Source: Simplicispira sp. 125 (GTDB lineage: Bacteria > Pseudomonadota > Gammaproteobacteria > Burkholderiales > Burkholderiaceae_C). Taken from it: a DNA stretch of 64,000 nt. The stretch is from positions 2,728,001-2,792,000 of the forward strand of contig NZ_QEKM01000001.1 of assembly GCF_003096555.1 (NCBI RefSeq). The letters are read 5' to 3'. Of the stretch, positions 10,621 through 19,281 are shown in pieces. Each line of letters opens with the position of its first letter. Positions within the stretch are counted from its first letter, which is position 1. The notes beneath the pieces were generated by a model, which was not told the DNA's origin, searched no databases, and was given only the letters and a program-made list of their open reading frames with translations. The position numbers and the translations under genes are program-made.

Positions 10621-11876
10621 CCGCGCACCCCATACACCCGCTTGCGCCCGGCAGCACCCTCGGAGTGCTGGGCGGCGGCCAGCTGGGCCGCATGTTCGTG
10701 CATGCCGCGCAGACCATGGGCTACTTCACGGCCGTGCTCGACCAGGACCCCACCAGCCCGGCCGGGCTGGTGAGCCACCACCACATCCAGACCGGCTACG
10801 AAGATCCCGATGGCCTGGCCCAGTTGGCCGCACTGTGCGACGCGGTGACCACCGAGTTCGAGAACGTGCCCGCCGTCTCGCTGGCCGCGCTGGCCGGGCA
10901 GTGCCCTGTGGCACCCGCCGCGCGTGCCGTGGCCGTGGCGCAGGACCGCGCCCAGGAGAAGGCCCATTTCGTGCGCTGCGGCGTGCCCTGCGCGCCCTAT
11001 GCGGTGATCGAAACAGCCGAACAGCTGGCCGCCGTGTCGGCGGATACGAGCGCCGCGCCGGGCCGCCCCAAGCAAGCGAGCGCCCCCTCGGGGGGCAGCG
11101 AACCACACGCAGTGGGGAGCGTGGGGGCATCACTCATTCCCGGGATTCTGAAAACGGCCCGCATGGGCTACGACGGCAAGGGCCAGGTGCGCGTGCAAAC
11201 CGCCGCCGAACTGGCCGCCGCATGGGCATCGGTCGGCCAGGTGCCCTGCGTGCTCGAAAAAATGCTGCCGCTGGCGCTGGAATGCTCGGTGATCGTGGCG
11301 CGCGGGCAGGATGGCGACATTGTCCATTTGCCCGTACAGCGCAACCTGCACCGGGACGGCATCCTCGCCGTCACCGAGGTTTATGAAGAAAATATGCCTC
11401 CAGCGCTTACCAGTCAAGCGGTAGAAGCTGCGAAATCAATAGCAACAGAGCTGCAGTATGTCGGCGTTCTGTGCGTGGAGTTCTTTGTGCTGCAGGACAG
11501 CAGCCTGGTCGTCAACGAGATCGCCCCGCGCCCGCACAACAGCGGCCACTACAGCCAGAACGCCTGCGATGTGTCGCAGTTTGAACTGCAAGTGCGCACG
11601 CTGGCCGGCCTGCCGCTGGTGCAGCCGCGCCAGCACAGCGCCGCCGTCATGCTGAACCTGCTGGGCGACCTGTGGTTTGCCCACGGCGACACGGCCCAGA
11701 CACCCCCTTGGGCCGAGGTGCTGGCCCTGCCGGGCACGCACCTGCACCTGTACGGCAAAAGCCTGGCCAAGCACGGCCGCAAGATGGGGCACCTGAACAT
11801 CACCGCGCCCACGGCCGCTGCGGCGCGCGCCACGGCCTTGCAGGCAGCGGCGCTGCTGGGCATTGCCCCGTTCTGA
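10617..11876 (+). CDS. purK: N5-carboxyaminoimidazole ribonucleotide synthase carrying two repeat-derived segments
   Basis: ATP-grasp enzyme that makes N5-CAIR from AIR, bicarbonate and ATP. It is 419 aa, noticeably longer than the roughly 355 aa of the E. coli enzyme. The N-terminal [20 protein letters not shown] and the downstream [17 protein letters not shown] are canonical, as is [20 protein letters not shown]. Two stretches look repeat-derived: residues about 147-171 ([17 protein letters not shown] and onward), inserted just before the ATP-grasp [13 protein letters not shown] motif, and residues about 259-276 ([18 protein letters not shown]), encoded by a palindromic repeat copy. The frame stays open through both, so the gene looks functional. 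Confidence 0.95.
   Translation: MTAHPIHPLAPGSTLGVLGGGQLGRMFVHAAQTMGYFTAVLDQDPTSPAGLVSHHHIQTGYEDPDGLAQLAALCDAVTTEFENVPAVSLAALAGQCPVAPAARAVAVAQDRAQEKAHFVRCGVPCAPYAVIETAEQLAAVSADTSAAPGRPKQASAPSGGSEPHAVGSVGASLIPGILKTARMGYDGKGQVRVQTAAELAAAWASVGQVPCVLEKMLPLALECSVIVARGQDGDIVHLPVQRNLHRDGILAVTEVYEENMPPALTSQAVEAAKSIATELQYVGVLCVEFFVLQDSSLVVNEIAPRPHNSGHYSQNACDVSQFELQVRTLAGLPLVQPRQHSAAVMLNLLGDLWFAHGDTAQTPPWAEVLALPGTHLHLYGKSLAKHGRKMGHLNITAPTAAAARATALQAAALLGIAPF
11057..11128 (+). repeat. GC-rich hairpin repeat inserted in frame in purK
   Basis: A 72-bp GC-rich segment containing the hairpin GCCCCCTCGGGGGGC (about 11082-11096) and ending in a G-rich AGTGGGGAGCGTGGGGGC stretch. It encodes about 25 Ala/Gly/Pro/Ser residues absent from ordinary PurK. 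I recognise it as resembling a GC-rich repeat common between genes in Acidovorax-type genomes; that recollection needs a database check. Confidence 0.6.
11390..11443 (+). repeat. Dispersed palindromic repeat, copy E (inside purK)
   Basis: Shares CCTCCAGCGCTTACCAGTCA, then AAGCGGTAGAAGCTGCGAAA and TCAATAGC, with the family consensus. It is translated in the sense direction as part of PurK without disrupting the frame. Confidence 0.75.
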
Positions 11877-11884
11877 AGACGCAC

Positions 11885-12892
11885 ATGATTCTGGATGGCT
11901 ACCTGCCCTCTGCCATTGCCAGCGCGGCCCGCACCTTGCGCAGTGGCGGCCTTGTTGGTCTGCCCACCGAAACGGTCTATGGCCTGGCGGCCGACGCATC
12001 CAACGACGCTGCTGTGGCGCAAATATTTGCGGCCAAGGGGCGCCCCAACGACCACCCGCTCATCGTCCATGTGGCCCACGCCACCGGCATAACGCATTTC
12101 GCACGCGATGTTCCCGCTTTTGCCCAGGCACTGGTGGATGCTTTCTGGCCCGGCCCGCTCACGTTAATTTTGCCGCGCCTGCCCGGCGCAGCCACGGCGG
12201 CCACGGGCGGACAGGACAGCGTGGGCCTGCGCTGCCCCGCCCACCCCGTAGCCCACGCGCTGCTGGCAGCGTGTGCTGCGCACGACGAAGCAGGTGCCCC
12301 ACCCGTGTGGGGCCTGGCCGCACCCAGCGCCAACCGCTTTGGCCGCGTCAGCCCCACCACCGCGCAGCATGTGCAGGACGAACTGGGCGAAGCCCTGCTG
12401 GTGCTGGACGGAGGCCCCTGCACCGTGGGCATTGAAAGCACCATCGTCGACTGCACACGGGGCGTCCCCGTGCTGCTGCGCCCTGGTGCCATCACCCGCG
12501 AACAAATCGAAGCTGCCTGCGGCCTGCGCCCCCTTTCCCGGGATGAACTGCCGACGCTCACACCGCGTGCCTCGGGCACCCTGGAGGCGCATTACGCGCC
12601 CACGGCGACGGTGCGGCTGATGAATGCCAAAGCACTGCAGACGGGCCTGGACTTGTTGGGCGCCGATGCCGCACACCTGGCGGTGTATGCGCGTGCAGCA
12701 CTGCGCAGCACATCGCGCCAGGTGCTGCTGCGCCGCATGCCCGAAGACCCTGAAGCGACCGCTCAACAACTGTTTGCGGTGCTGCGCAGCTTCGACGATG
12801 CGGGCGCCCGCCTCATCTGGATCGAAACCCCGCCCGACACGCCCCCCTGGGAAGGCGTGCGCGACCGACTGCAGCGGGCTGCGGCTGCCTGA
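11885..12892 (+). CDS. tsaC: L-threonylcarbamoyladenylate synthase, Sua5 type
   Basis: Makes threonylcarbamoyl-AMP, the first step of the t6A37 tRNA modification. It is 335 aa, so it carries the N-terminal YrdC domain (GLVGLPTETVYGLAADA, KGRPNDHPLIVHV) plus the C-terminal Sua5 domain, i.e. the long Sua5/YwlC form. The start at 11885 is chosen because the YrdC domain begins there; the open frame upstream overlaps purK. It begins 8 bp after purK. tsaB, which acts later in the same pathway, is 5 kb downstream. Confidence 0.93.
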   Translation: MILDGYLPSAIASAARTLRSGGLVGLPTETVYGLAADASNDAAVAQIFAAKGRPNDHPLIVHVAHATGITHFARDVPAFAQALVDAFWPGPLTLILPRLPGAATAATGGQDSVGLRCPAHPVAHALLAACAAHDEAGAPPVWGLAAPSANRFGRVSPTTAQHVQDELGEALLVLDGGPCTVGIESTIVDCTRGVPVLLRPGAITREQIEAACGLRPLSRDELPTLTPRASGTLEAHYAPTATVRLMNAKALQTGLDLLGADAAHLAVYARAALRSTSRQVLLRRMPEDPEATAQQLFAVLRSFDDAGARLIWIETPPDTPPWEGVRDRLQRAAAA

Positions 12893-12944
12893 TGGGCTCG
12901 CGGCCAGATCGTTACACTAGCAAACCCTGATTGGAGAACACACC

Positions 12945-13898
12945 ATGGCAGCAAATTGGATGCGCCGCACCGCCCTGGTCGCCGCATGTGCGTCGGCCGT
13001 ACTTTTGGCGGCCTGCGGCTCCAGTACCACCGAATCGGCGATCACGCCCGATCGGTTCATTGCGTTTGGAGACGCCTACAGCGATGTCGGCCAGAAAGGC
13101 AGCCGCTATACGGTGAATAACGGCACCGTGAACAACTGGACGCTGCAAGTGGCATCCCACTACCAGAAGACGCTGGCACCGGTGTCCGCCGGTGGTCTGA
13201 GCTATGCGCAAGGCAATGCCCGCATTTCCGCCCAGCCCGATGCCGCAGGGGATGCCAGCACTCCCACGATTACCGCGCAAATCGACAGCTTTTTGGCCAG
13301 CAAAACCTTTGCTGCCAACGATATCGTGCTGCTCAATGGCGGCATCAGCGACCTCATCGTTGGCATGGCTGCCGTGCGCGCCGGCACTTTGAGCGCCACC
13401 GACTATGTAGCGCAGGCCCGCCAGAACGGCAAGGATCTGGCGGCGCAGATCCTCCGCCTGGTGAAAGCTGGCGCCCCCCATGTGGTGGTGTCCGGCACCT
13501 ACGACCTCAGCAAAACCCCCTGGGGCCTGACGACCGGCCAAGAATCCCTGCTCAGCGAGGCCAGCAGCCGGTTCAACGAATCTCTGCTCATCGCCATCAA
13601 CGACCTCGGCGCCCATGTGCTGTATATCGATACGGCGTACTACGTGAACGTGTTCACCTCGACGCCTGCGGCTTTTTCGTTCTCTTATGCGCAGAAGGCT
13701 GCCTGCACCTCCGTCGATCCGGGCAACGGCATTGGGATCGGTGTCGGCCAGGTCAATTCGGCCCTGTGCACCGCGTCCACGCTGGTGCCTGGCACCAGTG
13801 CAGACTCCTACGTGTTTGCCGACAATGTGTACCTGAGCCCCTCGGCGCACCGCCAGTTGGGCACCTTCGCTTACGACAAGCTGCGCGCCCGCTGGTAA
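12945..13898 (+). CDS. SGNH/GDSL-esterase-like lipoprotein with degenerate active site
   Basis: 317 aa. The N-terminus has a signal with lipobox VLLAAC (Cys 24), so it is likely an anchored lipoprotein. The fold resembles GDSL/SGNH esterases: FIAFGDAYSDVGQ aligns with block I (FGDSxSD) but the nucleophile Ser is Ala at residue 44; block III reads LNGGISDLI instead of GGND; and the C-terminal YLSPSAHRQLG lacks the usual DxxHP. It may therefore be a pseudo-enzyme with a binding role. RBS TTGGAGAA precedes the ATG. A second SGNH gene with an intact catalytic set lies just beyond ompW on the other strand. Confidence 0.8.
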   Translation: MAANWMRRTALVAACASAVLLAACGSSTTESAITPDRFIAFGDAYSDVGQKGSRYTVNNGTVNNWTLQVASHYQKTLAPVSAGGLSYAQGNARISAQPDAAGDASTPTITAQIDSFLASKTFAANDIVLLNGGISDLIVGMAAVRAGTLSATDYVAQARQNGKDLAAQILRLVKAGAPHVVVSGTYDLSKTPWGLTTGQESLLSEASSRFNESLLIAINDLGAHVLYIDTAYYVNVFTSTPAAFSFSYAQKAACTSVDPGNGIGIGVGQVNSALCTASTLVPGTSADSYVFADNVYLSPSAHRQLGTFAYDKLRARW

Positions 13899-13992
13899 TT
13901 TACTTTCTAAACCGCTGCTTCGCCTTGCCGTGCTGCAACACTGTCTGCGGCTTCGCGCCTAGGAGGCTGTCGGACTAAGCCCGGCCGGCCGC

Positions 13993-14031
13993 CACAACAA
14001 AAAACCGCCTCCAAGGCGGTTTTTTGTTGTG
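13993..14031. terminator. Bidirectional Rho-independent terminator
   Basis: A long symmetrical hairpin: A-rich arm plus ACCGCCT, a short loop, AGGCGGT, then TTTTTTGTTGTG. The T-run and matching A-run let it work for both the SGNH gene (plus) and ompW (minus), which converge here. Confidence 0.9.
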
Positions 14032-14047
14032 CGAACCGACCTTAAGG

Positions 14048-14725
14048 TCAAAAACGATAGCCGATCCCGACGGTAAATGTGTTGGGGTTGAGCTTGACGT
14101 CGATATGCTGTCCGGTCGAGAGCGTGTTGCGCGTCTTGACGAAGGTCTTGTAGTACGCAAGGTCTACGAACCAGCGGTCGTTCAAGGCGATGTTCACGCC
14201 GATCTGCGGCGTGAGACCGAACTTGGATTCTGCGCTGAGCAGTGTAGGGTTTGCGGGGGTCCCGCCGGTCAGGCCGGTCAAGGCCGCCGTGCCGCGTTCC
14301 TTGAAGAACTTGGCATAGGTCAGCCCCAGGCCCACGTAGGGGCGCACCTTGGCGTCAGCCTCCAAAAAGCGGTACTGCGCAAATACGGTGATGGGCAGTG
14401 CCTTGACCTCCCCGATCTTGCCGACACCCGCAATCGCTCCGGCGCCCACGGTATCGTGCTTGAAGGGCAATGCCAGGGGCACATCGACGGCCCAATGGTT
14501 GGTGACCATGTAGGTGATACCGCCAGACAGCTGCGTGTCTGCCAGTACATCGACCTTGGTGCCAGTAAAGCTCGGGGCCGACAGGTCACCACTGCTGACC
14601 TGGGGAGAAATATGCGTCACGCCGCCACGCACCAGCCAGCTACCGACGGTTTGCGCCTGTGCCATGCCAGCACAAGCCAGCAGGGCGGCGCCGGCGATCC
14701 AGACGATGGTTTTGTTGGTTTTCAT
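14048..14725 (-). CDS. ompW: OmpW-family outer membrane protein
   Basis: Small eight-stranded beta-barrel porin family. It is 225 aa with a cleavable signal (MKTNKTIVWIAGAALLACAG to AQAQ). SWLVRGGVTHISP at the mature start, VRPYVGLGLTYAKFF and the C-terminal FTVGIGYRF (terminal Phe, as in outer-membrane barrels) are typical. The start at 14725 is preferred over 14746 because it begins the signal peptide directly. It starts 21 bp after the SGNH esterase gene and is probably in its operon. Confidence 0.92.
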   Translation of the reverse strand: MKTNKTIVWIAGAALLACAGMAQAQTVGSWLVRGGVTHISPQVSSGDLSAPSFTGTKVDVLADTQLSGGITYMVTNHWAVDVPLALPFKHDTVGAGAIAGVGKIGEVKALPITVFAQYRFLEADAKVRPYVGLGLTYAKFFKERGTAALTGLTGGTPANPTLLSAESKFGLTPQIGVNIALNDRWFVDLAYYKTFVKTRNTLSTGQHIDVKLNPNTFTVGIGYRF

Positions 14726-14746
14726 GGATGTTCCTTGCAACGACAT

Positions 14747-15889
14747 TTACAGCCAGCCTGCCTGGGCCAGCGAACGCGAAACCAGCTGGCTCAGCAACTG
14801 ATGGCCATAAGGAGTGGGGTGGAAACTATCGGAGAAGGCATAGGTCTTCCACCAGTCAGCTCCACCCGTGGCGCCGACTGGCGGCGTCATGGCCGATAGC
14901 GCTGCGGCAGTGCAGGTGGGGAAGGTGTATGTGGGCAAACCATCGCCACCCACGCCGGTGATCGGGCAAGCCGTGCCCTTGGCATTGGTCAGGCCAAATT
15001 GCTCGGGTTTCGCGACCTGGTCGTTCAGCGAGGTGTAGAAGTCCACCACCACCACCTTGCTGTTGCCGGCAAAGCGGGCAGCCAACTGCTTGTTGAATGC
15101 CTCGACCCAGGCTTTCACCAACCCCTGCACCTGTGCACTGGTTGCAGCACCTGCCGTGGCAGCGATGCCACCGAGCAACTGTTGCAGGCGCGGCGTCTGG
15201 TCGATGCCAGGCATGTTCAGCACGGCCACGCGCATCGCGCCCTTGTTCAGTGCATTGGTGTCAATGGCGCCATGGAACTTGTCGGCCAAGGCCATCATGT
15301 AGGCGCCCCCCACCTGGGCCATTCCCGCGGCTCCACCGGCCAGCGCTGCATCCACCGTAGCGGGCGGCAGCAGGGTCTTGAGTACGGCGCTGTAGCTGGC
15401 ACCACCGTCCTTGGAGGCTGAGAGGTATGCGCCGACCAGATCGGCTGCATCATTGCCGCCGCCGTCGATCAGCAGCAGGTCACTGGCGGCAAAGCCTTCA
15501 GCGCCCGCGTCACTGATCTGTTGGGTGATCGATACGGGCGATGTCGGTGCCGTGAAGTTGTTGATACGCCCGCCGCCCACCGCATAGTTGGTGCAGCCGC
15601 TTGCGTTGTTGAACGCGGTGCCCGTAAACACGTAACGCGGGCACAGCGTGGTGCCGTAGCTGCTGGCAATGCGCTCGGGCCAGATAGGCGTGGAGCCAGC
15701 GCCCGTAGGTGCGTCTCCTTGCACGGTGAACTTGAGCCCGAAGGTGCCGCTGTCGGCCAGGCTGTCACCCATGACCTTGATGGTCTTGACCGGTGCCACC
15801 GGCTCGGTATCCGATCCGCCACCGCCACAACCGGCCAGCACCCACGCTGCCGCCAGAGAAATCCACAATGCCTTGCGCTGGTAACCCAT
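14747..15889 (-). CDS. SGNH/GDSL lipoprotein esterase
   Basis: 380-aa putative secreted or outer-membrane-anchored lipase/esterase. The signal ends in lipobox VLAGC (Cys 21), followed by a Gly stretch. The complete SGNH set is visible: VMGDSLADSGTF (nucleophile Ser 43), LLIDGGGNDAADL (block III) and FSDSFHPTPYGHQLL (catalytic Asp-His). The start at 15889 begins the signal peptide; the frame extends slightly upstream. Its substrate is unknown. It is co-directional with ompW. Confidence 0.9.
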   Translation of the reverse strand: MGYQRKALWISLAAAWVLAGCGGGGSDTEPVAPVKTIKVMGDSLADSGTFGLKFTVQGDAPTGAGSTPIWPERIASSYGTTLCPRYVFTGTAFNNASGCTNYAVGGGRINNFTAPTSPVSITQQISDAGAEGFAASDLLLIDGGGNDAADLVGAYLSASKDGGASYSAVLKTLLPPATVDAALAGGAAGMAQVGGAYMMALADKFHGAIDTNALNKGAMRVAVLNMPGIDQTPRLQQLLGGIAATAGAATSAQVQGLVKAWVEAFNKQLAARFAGNSKVVVVDFYTSLNDQVAKPEQFGLTNAKGTACPITGVGGDGLPTYTFPTCTAAALSAMTPPVGATGGADWWKTYAFSDSFHPTPYGHQLLSQLVSRSLAQAGWL

Positions 15890-16083
15890 GCTTTTCACTC
15901 CTGAAAATGAAAAATAGAACGCCCGTTCTATTTGTCGCAAATGTTACAGCGAGGCGTCTGGAAATTTTAGCGGGTAAGTACGGATGTGGTTTTGCACCTA
16001 CGGCACACCGCCCACCGTCGGCGTGCAAATCGGTGGTGGGCGACGGCAGGCAGATGCAAGCCTGAAAAAGGCCGTTGTGCGGC

Positions 16084-16487
16084 TTATTTCACCGCATCGA
16101 ACAGCGCACGCGCCTGCGCATGGCAGAACGGCGGCTCATAGGTACCGTGGTAACTCCCGTAGTAGGCGGCAAACGCCGCCGAAGCCGGATCGGTAGGGGC
16201 CTTTCCACCAGGTAGGGTACGAAAAACTGAAAGTCGGCAATGGCATCGGGCAGCTTGAGCGATCCCGACAGGTTGTAGGGCCCGGCCAGGTGGGCCCCCG
16301 CCGCCACGTTGAATTCGGAAGCATGGTCCCGCTCGGCCGCCCGCTGGGCCGCCATGGAGGCATGTCCTCCCTGCGAATAGCCTGTGGACATCACCTTGCC
16401 CGACAGTCTGGCCCCGACCGAAGGCGCTGCAGCGCGTGCGGCGCGGATGGAGTCGATCACCGTGCGCGCCTCCGAATCAGCATGCAA
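16084..16487 (-). pseudogene. Decayed alpha/beta-hydrolase (lipase-like) gene
   Basis: The minus-strand frame from 16487 reads VIDSIRAARAAAPSVGARLS, then the nucleophile elbow STGYSQGGHASMAAQRAA and a family-like stretch to FQFFVPYLV near 16210. Homology then breaks, and a second stretch in another frame (DPASAAFAAYYGSYHGTYEP to ARALFDAVK) ends at a stop at 16084-16086. The N-terminal half, signal peptide and start are missing. I read it as a remnant with a 5' deletion and an internal deletion or frameshift. It abuts the dacB stop, so the deletion removed the intergenic region too. Confidence 0.75.
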
Positions 16488-16497
16488 ACAGGGGGCA

Positions 16498-17955
16498 CTA
16501 CGGAGTGCCCGCCGTCCAGTCGATCAGAGCGTCGAGCACAGGCCGTGCAGCCACCGCCTGGGCATGGTTGACGATCGCCACCAGCACATAGCGGCGTCCA
16601 TCGTCTGCATGCACATACCCAGCCACGGCCAGCACATCGCGCAAGCTGCCGGTTTTGAGGTGTGCACTACCCGTGCGGCTTTTGCTGCGCCGCAGGGTGC
16701 CGTCGATACCGGCCACCGGCAGGGAGGCCACCAGCTCCGGCATCACGGGCGACTGCCATGCCGCCTGCAGCATGCGGCCCAGTGCCTGTGCGCTGATCCG
16801 TGCCTCGCGGCTCAATCCAGCGCCGTTGTCGGTGATGGGCTGTCCCTCAGTACCAAAACGTTGCCGCCACCATTGGCGCAGTACCTCGCGGGCACCGTCC
16901 CAGGTGGCGACACCGTTCTTTTGCAGCGCCGGCGTCAGGAAGACGTGCTGGGCCATGACGTTGTTGCTGAACTTGTTGACGTCCCGCACCACCTCGGCCA
17001 GCGCCGGCGAGGTCGCGCTAAAGACCGGCTGCAGCCCGGCAGGCACCTTGCCGTCACGCACACTGCCGGTGAGCTTGCCCCCCAGCGTGCGCCACATGCC
17101 TTCCACAGCACGGGCGGCAAAAGCCTGCGGGTCGGCATAGGCGACGGCCCAGCTACGCTCGCCACAGGCAGCAGGGTAAGCGCCCTGGAAGACGGTACGC
17201 ACCGGATCGCTCAGGTCAGCACGCAGCGCCCCGCGCCAGTCACCACAGCCCGCACCGGGAGTGGCCAGAGCTACGCTTTCCGGACGCTGGACGCCCGACA
17301 GCGGCGGGTCGTACTGGATGTGCGCCACCCCTGCGCCGGGATCGGGCACAAAGCCCATCACCACCGACTTGAAGTTCACCAGCAGCGCATCGGGCGCGGC
17401 ATTGTAGGGGCGCAGGGGCTCGCCATCGAAAAGCGCTGGATCGTGCCCGGCCAGATCGAAGGCGCTGCGGTCCAGAACGATGTCGCCTACGATGACCTGG
17501 ATGCCCTGGCCTTGCAGGCGCCGCAGCAGCAACCACAGGCGCTCCATGACCAATGTGGGGTCTCCCTGCCCCCGGATGTAGACATTGCCCTTGAGGCTGC
17601 CACCCCGCACCACCCCCTCCACATACACCGGCGTACTCCAGGTGTATGCCGGGCCCAGCTGGTCCAGTGCGGCGTAGGTAGTCACCAGCTTCATGACCGA
17701 GGCCGGGTTCACCGGCACCTGGGCACGGTACGACAGACGCGCAGGCGCCCGGCTGTCCTGGGCATCGACCACGAGCACCGACAGCGCATCGCGCGGCAGC
17801 CGCGCGCGGGCCAAAGCGGCCTCCACTGCGGGCGGCAAAGGGCCGGGGGTTGGCGCCGCCAGCGGCTGGGCTCCCGCCAATCCGGCAGCGGCCACCAGCA
17901 TCACACACAAAGACCGCAGGTACGGCAGCAAACAGCGGCAGGGCACAGGATTCAT
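16498..17955 (-). CDS. dacB: D-alanyl-D-alanine carboxypeptidase/endopeptidase (PBP4 type)
   Basis: Periplasmic peptidoglycan hydrolase of peptidase family S13. It is 485 aa with an N-terminal signal. All three penicillin-binding motifs are visible: SVMK at residues 86-89, SNN in KFSNNVMAQHV, and KTG in AHLKTGSLRDV. The large inserted domain between the first two motifs is typical of PBP4. It is divergent from tsaB. Its 3' end abuts the hydrolase remnant. Confidence 0.95.
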   Translation of the reverse strand: MNPVPCRCLLPYLRSLCVMLVAAAGLAGAQPLAAPTPGPLPPAVEAALARARLPRDALSVLVVDAQDSRAPARLSYRAQVPVNPASVMKLVTTYAALDQLGPAYTWSTPVYVEGVVRGGSLKGNVYIRGQGDPTLVMERLWLLLRRLQGQGIQVIVGDIVLDRSAFDLAGHDPALFDGEPLRPYNAAPDALLVNFKSVVMGFVPDPGAGVAHIQYDPPLSGVQRPESVALATPGAGCGDWRGALRADLSDPVRTVFQGAYPAACGERSWAVAYADPQAFAARAVEGMWRTLGGKLTGSVRDGKVPAGLQPVFSATSPALAEVVRDVNKFSNNVMAQHVFLTPALQKNGVATWDGAREVLRQWWRQRFGTEGQPITDNGAGLSREARISAQALGRMLQAAWQSPVMPELVASLPVAGIDGTLRRSKSRTGSAHLKTGSLRDVLAVAGYVHADDGRRYVLVAIVNHAQAVAARPVLDALIDWTAGTP

Positions 17956-18090
17956 ACAGCAAGTCTATCGCCCCGTCCGCAGATAATTGACCCCTGCATG
18001 CTTCTCCCCGCACCCGCTTCGCGGCGCGATCGAGTGCGGGTATCCTGCGGGGTGTTGCGCGCCCGGGGCGTGCCTTCCCTTTTCGGCTCC

Positions 18091-18795
18091 ATGAATTTTC
18101 TTGCCTTCGACACCAGTACCGAGACCCTGTCCATCGCCGTGCAGCGCGGCGATCGCGTGTGGGAACACAGCGGCCCGGGCGGTGCCCAGGCTTCGATCAG
18201 CCTCATCGCGGGCGTGCGCAAGCTGCTGGACGAGGCCGATCTGGACCTGGGGCAACTCGACGCACTCGTTTTCGGGCGCGGACCGGGCTCTTTCACCGGC
18301 CTGCGCACCGCCTGCGCCGTGGCACAGGGGCTGGCCTGGGGTGCCAACGCAGGGCGCGGTATTCCCGTGCTGCCCATCGATACCCTGGCCGCCGTGGCCG
18401 AGCAGGCGCGCCACGCGCACGGTTGCTGCGATGTGGTGGCGGTGCTGGACGCCCGCATGAACGAGGTCTATGTGGCCCACTACCAATGGCAGGCAGGCGC
18501 ATGGCAGAGCCGAGACACGCTGGGCCTGAGCGCCCCCGAAGGGGTGCAGGTTGCGCCCGGCTGGACCGTGGCGGGCAATGCCCAGGGCGCCTATGGCGAG
18601 CGACTGGCCCCCGGTGCGCACCATGTGCATGCCCTGCCTACCGCCACGGCCCTGCTGCGCCTGGCGCCCAGCCTGCTGGCGGCGGGCCACGCCGTGCAGG
18701 CTGCAGGGGCCCTGCCGCTCTACATCCGTGACAAAGTAGCCCAGACCACGGTCGAGCGTGCGGCGGTCAAGGCGGCGCAGGTAGCGCCGGCATAA
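18091..18795 (+). CDS. tsaB: tRNA t6A modification protein TsaB
   Basis: 234-aa partner of TsaD/TsaE in transferring threonylcarbamoyl to A37 of ANN-decoding tRNAs; ASKHA fold. It begins MNFLAFDTSTETLSIAVQRG, and VFGRGPGSFTGLRTACAVAQG is the family signature. The open frame extends far upstream as a by-product of high GC, but only the product from 18091 is TsaB-like. rimI follows after 3 bp, a widely conserved pair. Confidence 0.95.
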   Translation: MNFLAFDTSTETLSIAVQRGDRVWEHSGPGGAQASISLIAGVRKLLDEADLDLGQLDALVFGRGPGSFTGLRTACAVAQGLAWGANAGRGIPVLPIDTLAAVAEQARHAHGCCDVVAVLDARMNEVYVAHYQWQAGAWQSRDTLGLSAPEGVQVAPGWTVAGNAQGAYGERLAPGAHHVHALPTATALLRLAPSLLAAGHAVQAAGALPLYIRDKVAQTTVERAAVKAAQVAPA

Positions 18796-18798
18796 GCC

Positions 18799-19281
18799 AT
18801 GAGTGCGTCTGCCTTGTCCTTCGCCCACAACACGCCTCCCGCGCGTTTCGAGTCGCTGACGCTGGCCCGGCTGGACGCCTTGCTGGACGTGGAGCAACGC
18901 GCCCACCCCCACCCCTGGACGCGCGGCAATTTCATCGACGCCATGGCCAGTGACTACCAGATTCAGCTGCTGATGGGCGATGAGCAGATCCTGGGCTATT
19001 TCGTCGGCATGTTGGGCGTGGATGAGGTGCATTTGCTGAACCTGACCGTTGCCCCCGCCTTCCAGCGCCAGGGCTGGGCGCAGGTGCTGCTGGACGCCCT
19101 CGCCCTGTGGTCGCGTGGGCAGGGAGCCCAGTGGCTGTGGCTGGAGGTGCGGGTCAGCAACCAGCGCGCACGCCACATCTATGAGGCCAACGGTTTCCGG
19201 CGCGTGGGCGAACGCAAGCGCTACTACCCTTCCACCACCACCGAGCGTGAAGATGCCGTGGTGATGAGCCGTCCGCTATGA
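18799..19281 (+). CDS. rimI: Ribosomal protein S18 alanine N-acetyltransferase (GNAT)
   Basis: 160-aa GNAT acetyltransferase that modifies the N-terminus of ribosomal protein S18. The acetyl-CoA site reads LTVAPAFQRQGWAQVLLDAL (the R/QxxGxG/A loop is present as RQGWA), followed by LEVRVSNQRARHIYEANGF. It sits between tsaB (3-bp gap) and the next gene (4-bp ATGA overlap), so translation is likely coupled. Confidence 0.92.
   Translation: MSASALSFAHNTPPARFESLTLARLDALLDVEQRAHPHPWTRGNFIDAMASDYQIQLLMGDEQILGYFVGMLGVDEVHLLNLTVAPAFQRQGWAQVLLDALALWSRGQGAQWLWLEVRVSNQRARHIYEANGFRRVGERKRYYPSTTTEREDAVVMSRPL

Noticed and set aside
13912..13977. GGAGGCTGTCGGACTAAG downstream of the first SGNH gene as an insertion-sequence end
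   Set aside because: It resembles IS-type termini only vaguely, no matching inverted copy or target duplication is visible, and no transposase remnant is nearby.
16384..18090. Long plus-strand open frame running into tsaB
   Set aside because: The part before 18091 is antisense to dacB. Only the segment from 18091 on is TsaB-like.
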